Source: an uncultured Lachnospiraceae bacterium (GTDB taxonomy: Bacteria; Bacillota; Clostridia; Lachnospirales; Lachnospiraceae). Taken from it: a DNA stretch of 35,624 nucleotides. A program made the translations under genes and the position numbers. The DNA is taken from positions 1 to 35,624 of the forward strand of contig CAMWJF010000042.1 in the NCBI GenBank assembly GCA_947174505.1, in the 5' to 3' direction. Below the pieces are notes generated by a model. It was not told where the DNA came from. It saw nothing but the letters and a program-made list of their open reading frames with translations, and did not search any database. This document shows positions 33,899 through 35,624 of this stretch, piece after piece; positions within the stretch are counted from its first letter, which is position 1; each line of letters begins with the position of its first letter.

Positions 33899-33918
33899 TA
33901 CCGCAGTTTTCTGCGGTA
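33899..33918 (-). promoter_or_regulatory. Hairpin abutting the ribosome binding site of the condensation gene
   Basis: TACCGCAG-AAAA-CTGCGGTA on the minus strand, directly followed by AAGGAGG. It may tune translation or mRNA processing between operon genes. Confidence 0.5.
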
Positions 33919-33940
33919 CAACTGCGATTCCTTTACCACC

Positions 33941-34897
33941 CTACATCACTTCACCGATAAACTCTGTCAACGCCTGCTCATAGCTTTCCATGTCCTTGTA
34001 ATAGCTCTCTGCATGGGCCGCCCCCTCTACAATCAGCTTTCTCTTTGGCGAAGCGCAGTGCTCATAAATCTCATCGCACATCTGCCACGGCACAAAGGTG
34101 TCATTGCCGCCGTGGATAAACAGGATCGGCACCTTAGCCTTCTCCACTTCCCTTCTGGCATTGCACTCGTCCATACCGTACCCCGCCAGTTTCCTGTTCA
34201 CAAAATCCGCGCCCGGTATAACAGGGAAAGCCGGCAGATGATACATGGAGTGCAGCACATGGGTAAACACCTCCTTCGGAGACGTAAAGCCGCAGTCGGA
34301 AACGATGCCCTTCACCTGCTCCGGCAGCGGAAGGCCGCTCAGCATCAGAAGCGTGGCCGCTCCCATGGACGTGCCGTGGAGAAGGATTTCTGTCTCCTCA
34401 CCCAGCTCTCCGATCACCCATCTGATCCATCCAAGCGCGTCCTGTCTGTCAAGACAGCCAAAGCCGATATATTCTCCCTCGCTTGCACCATGTGCCCTTG
34501 CATCAGGCAGAAGCATGGCAAATCCCCGCTTCTGGTAGTAATCCGATAAGCCGATATAATCCGACATACCCTGACTGGTGTAGCCGTGAAAACCGATTAC
34601 AATTTTCGTCTTTTCCTGCTTCTCTTTTGCCGGAAAATAAGTTGCATGAAGCTGCAGGCCGTCAAAGCTCGTCTGCCATACATCATTGTGCGGCCGTTCC
34701 AGCATGGCCGCCTTTCTCTCCTCCATTAACGGCATATACCGGCTCCAGTCCGTGCCCGACATCTTGATGGTGCGCTCGGTTTTCGCCCTGCCGCGTTTCA
34801 TGGTGCGTCCGTAAAAATAGGCGATCTCCCCGCCGCAGGCCGCCGCCAGAAGCCCTGCTCCCAATACTGCCTTTTTTAAAATTCCCGGTTTTTTCAT
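33941..34897 (-). CDS. Membrane-anchored alpha/beta hydrolase
   Basis: 318 residues. One N-terminal hydrophobic segment (about 8-30, AVLGAGLLAAACGGEIAYFY) serves as anchor or uncleaved signal. Hydrolase fold: oxyanion HGYTSQG (103-109), nucleophile elbow HGTSMGA with Ser177, acid Asp266 (IHGGNDTFVP), and His295 (GAAHAESYY). Its position before the condensation gene suggests a thioesterase-like or lipid-cleaving role in the same pathway, which is inference. The ATG overlaps the SCP2 gene stop (ATGA), so translation is coupled. Confidence 0.9.
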   Translation of the reverse strand: MKKPGILKKAVLGAGLLAAACGGEIAYFYGRTMKRGRAKTERTIKMSGTDWSRYMPLMEERKAAMLERPHNDVWQTSFDGLQLHATYFPAKEKQEKTKIVIGFHGYTSQGMSDYIGLSDYYQKRGFAMLLPDARAHGASEGEYIGFGCLDRQDALGWIRWVIGELGEETEILLHGTSMGAATLLMLSGLPLPEQVKGIVSDCGFTSPKEVFTHVLHSMYHLPAFPVIPGADFVNRKLAGYGMDECNARREVEKAKVPILFIHGGNDTFVPWQMCDEIYEHCASPKRKLIVEGAAHAESYYKDMESYEQALTEFIGEVM

Positions 34898-35277
34898 TTT
34901 TTCTTCGCCTTCTTCTCTTCCTGCTTTGCCGCTTTTTTTATCTCCCGCTGCTTGGCCTCGATGATCTCCTTTAAGCGCAGCGCCTTATCAATATTGCCCT
35001 CCACCTTAAGTTTCTGGGTCGTGAACGCCCATACCGGATCCATCTCACCTGTGGCAATCTTGACAAGCACATCCGGCGCACAGATAAATCTGGCGTCCCT
35101 GTCATGGTACTCGTAAGGCTCCACATAGAGCGTCCCATCCTTTACTTCCACATAAAATGCGCCGCCCGCCTCCTCGTCTTCAATGTCAAATTCAAAGGCC
35201 AGGTGCTCGTGAATATCGCTCACATCCGCGCCCATGAACCTTCCCTTAATGTCATAGAAAAAATCTGCGTAAGTCAT
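34894..35277 (-). CDS. SCP2 sterol/lipid-binding domain protein
   Basis: 127 residues, one SCP2-like domain: DISDIHEHLAFEFDIEDEEAGGAFYVEVKDGTLYVEPYEYHDRDARFICAPDVLVKIATGEMDPVWAFTTQKLKVEGNIDKALRL is the family pattern, described here by its parts: acidic strand, DGTLYVEP turn, and the ATGEMDP loop before the KVEGN helix. The tail is Lys-rich (KKAAKQEEKKAKKK). It should bind a hydrophobic ligand in the cytosol. First gene of the operon; promoter and two TetR-like sites lie upstream. Confidence 0.9.
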   Translation of the reverse strand: MTYADFFYDIKGRFMGADVSDIHEHLAFEFDIEDEEAGGAFYVEVKDGTLYVEPYEYHDRDARFICAPDVLVKIATGEMDPVWAFTTQKLKVEGNIDKALRLKEIIEAKQREIKKAAKQEEKKAKKK

Positions 35278-35333
35278 TTTACACTTTCCTCCTCGCGGGA
35301 GCCTTCCGCTCCCTCTTCCTCTCTCTACACTTT

Positions 35334-35349
35334 TTCGACCAACGGTCGG
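35334..35349. promoter_or_regulatory. TetR-like operator 1
   Basis: CGACC-AAC-GGTCG palindrome downstream of the -10 box of the SCP2 operon. Its core is nearly the same as that of the site at 35379. Confidence 0.72.
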
Positions 35350-35362
35350 TTTTACACCTTTA

Positions 35363-35392
35363 ACATTACCATACCTTTCGACCGCCGGTCAA
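35363..35392 (-). promoter_or_regulatory. Promoter of the SCP2-ligase operon
   Basis: Minus strand: -35 TTGACC (35392-35387), 18-bp spacer, -10 TAATGT (35368-35363). The -35 is part of operator 2. Confidence 0.6.
35377..35392. promoter_or_regulatory. TetR-like operator 2
   Basis: CGACC-GCC-GGTC palindrome over the -35 box, 43 bp from operator 1. No TetR gene is in the window. Confidence 0.72.
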
Positions 35393-35461
35393 TACATATG
35401 ATAAATATTTTACCACAATCTTCCACAGCCAATTGTCCCAATCCCTAATCTGTGATACAAT

Positions 35462-35619
35462 CTTCGCGAAGGCAATGAGCAGTGCACAGACAGAGGGTAA
35501 ACGGAGCGGGGAGCCTGCTCACCGAAACGTTTAGCCCGATGGATGTATAGGGCGAAGCCCGCGAGCGAGGAAATCCGAAGGATTTTCGAGCGTGCACTGC
35601 AGGGATTGCGGCACCGAAG
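35462..35619. repeat. Multi-stem structured intergenic element
   Basis: Nested arms close the element: CTTCG/CGAAG (35462-35466, 35615-35619), GCAAT/ATTGC (35472-35476, 35605-35609), GCAGTGCAC/GTGCACTGC (35479-35487, 35592-35600). Inside are three local stems: GGGTAAACG/CGTTTA-G-CCC (35495-35503, 35528-35537) enclosing GAGC/GCTC, GGGC-GAA-GCCC (35550-35560), and AAATCC-GAA-GGATTT (35571-35585). No open frame of note crosses it. Confidence 0.65.
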
Positions 35620-35624
35620 CCCGC

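Overview
The window looks like a chromosomal segment of a Gram-positive Clostridia member, most likely Lachnospiraceae (inference). The protein families (HemZ, DUF3793 protein, FeoB-associated Cys-rich peptide, DUF6033-like protein, MecA, BlaI/M56 pairs, YtrA-type GntR with ABC-2 exporter) and the medium GC content suggest this. Two promoters with sigma-28-like -10 boxes suggest a motile relative. I see no rRNA, tRNA, CRISPR array, phage or IS transposase.

Layout. (1) 1-5750: ferrous iron region. On the minus strand lie a DUF3793 gene, feoA1, feoA2, feoB and a Cys-rich membrane peptide. Beyond them are an HMA-domain protein with a methyltransferase and, on the plus strand, a DtxR/MntR-type regulator that lacks its first helix. 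Seven copies of a 16-bp dyad, RTTAG-N6-CTAAC, sit at the promoters of this region, so it reads as one metal regulon. (2) 5750-8607: remnant of an ABC exporter, hemZ, a possible 28-aa leader ORF, and a YfcE-like phosphodiesterase. (3) 8788-10182: enolase with an inserted loop and a hairpin that masks its ribosome binding site. (4) 10339-16559: secreted repeat protein, lipoprotein, and a MacB-like export cassette (permease, CARDB-like membrane protein, ATPase). (5) 16698-20082: YtrA-like GntR regulator with an ABC-2 exporter. (6) 20197-25419: gpmI, a 63-aa protein, a YgjP-like metallopeptidase (plus strand), a DEAD-box helicase and MecA. (7) 25608-28237: BlaR1-like M56 peptidase and BlaI repressor. 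(8) 28500-30450: two plus-strand genes behind sigma-28-type promoters with an Rrf2 regulator between them. (9) 30569-35277: five-gene operon of SCP2-like protein, alpha/beta hydrolase, stand-alone condensation domain, acyl carrier protein and AMP-forming ligase, behind a promoter with two TetR-like palindromes. (10) 35440-35624: gene-free, highly self-complementary DNA.

The most novel signal is a family of five dispersed elements of about 95 bp (1570-1664, 4161-4249, 4511-4606, 16603-16698, 22760-22853). Each begins within about 5 bp of, or overlaps, the stop codon of a minus-strand gene. All five can fold the same way: an 8-bp outer stem, a 3-nt bulge on the 3-prime side, a 9-bp AGAANTTCT-type stem, a variable tip, a 1-nt linker and a second hairpin of GGAGAATGCC type. 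Paired positions change together between copies. Three copies lie in the gene junctions of the feo operon. This fits a conserved, structured 3-prime or intercistronic RNA element, possibly spread as a non-autonomous repeat.
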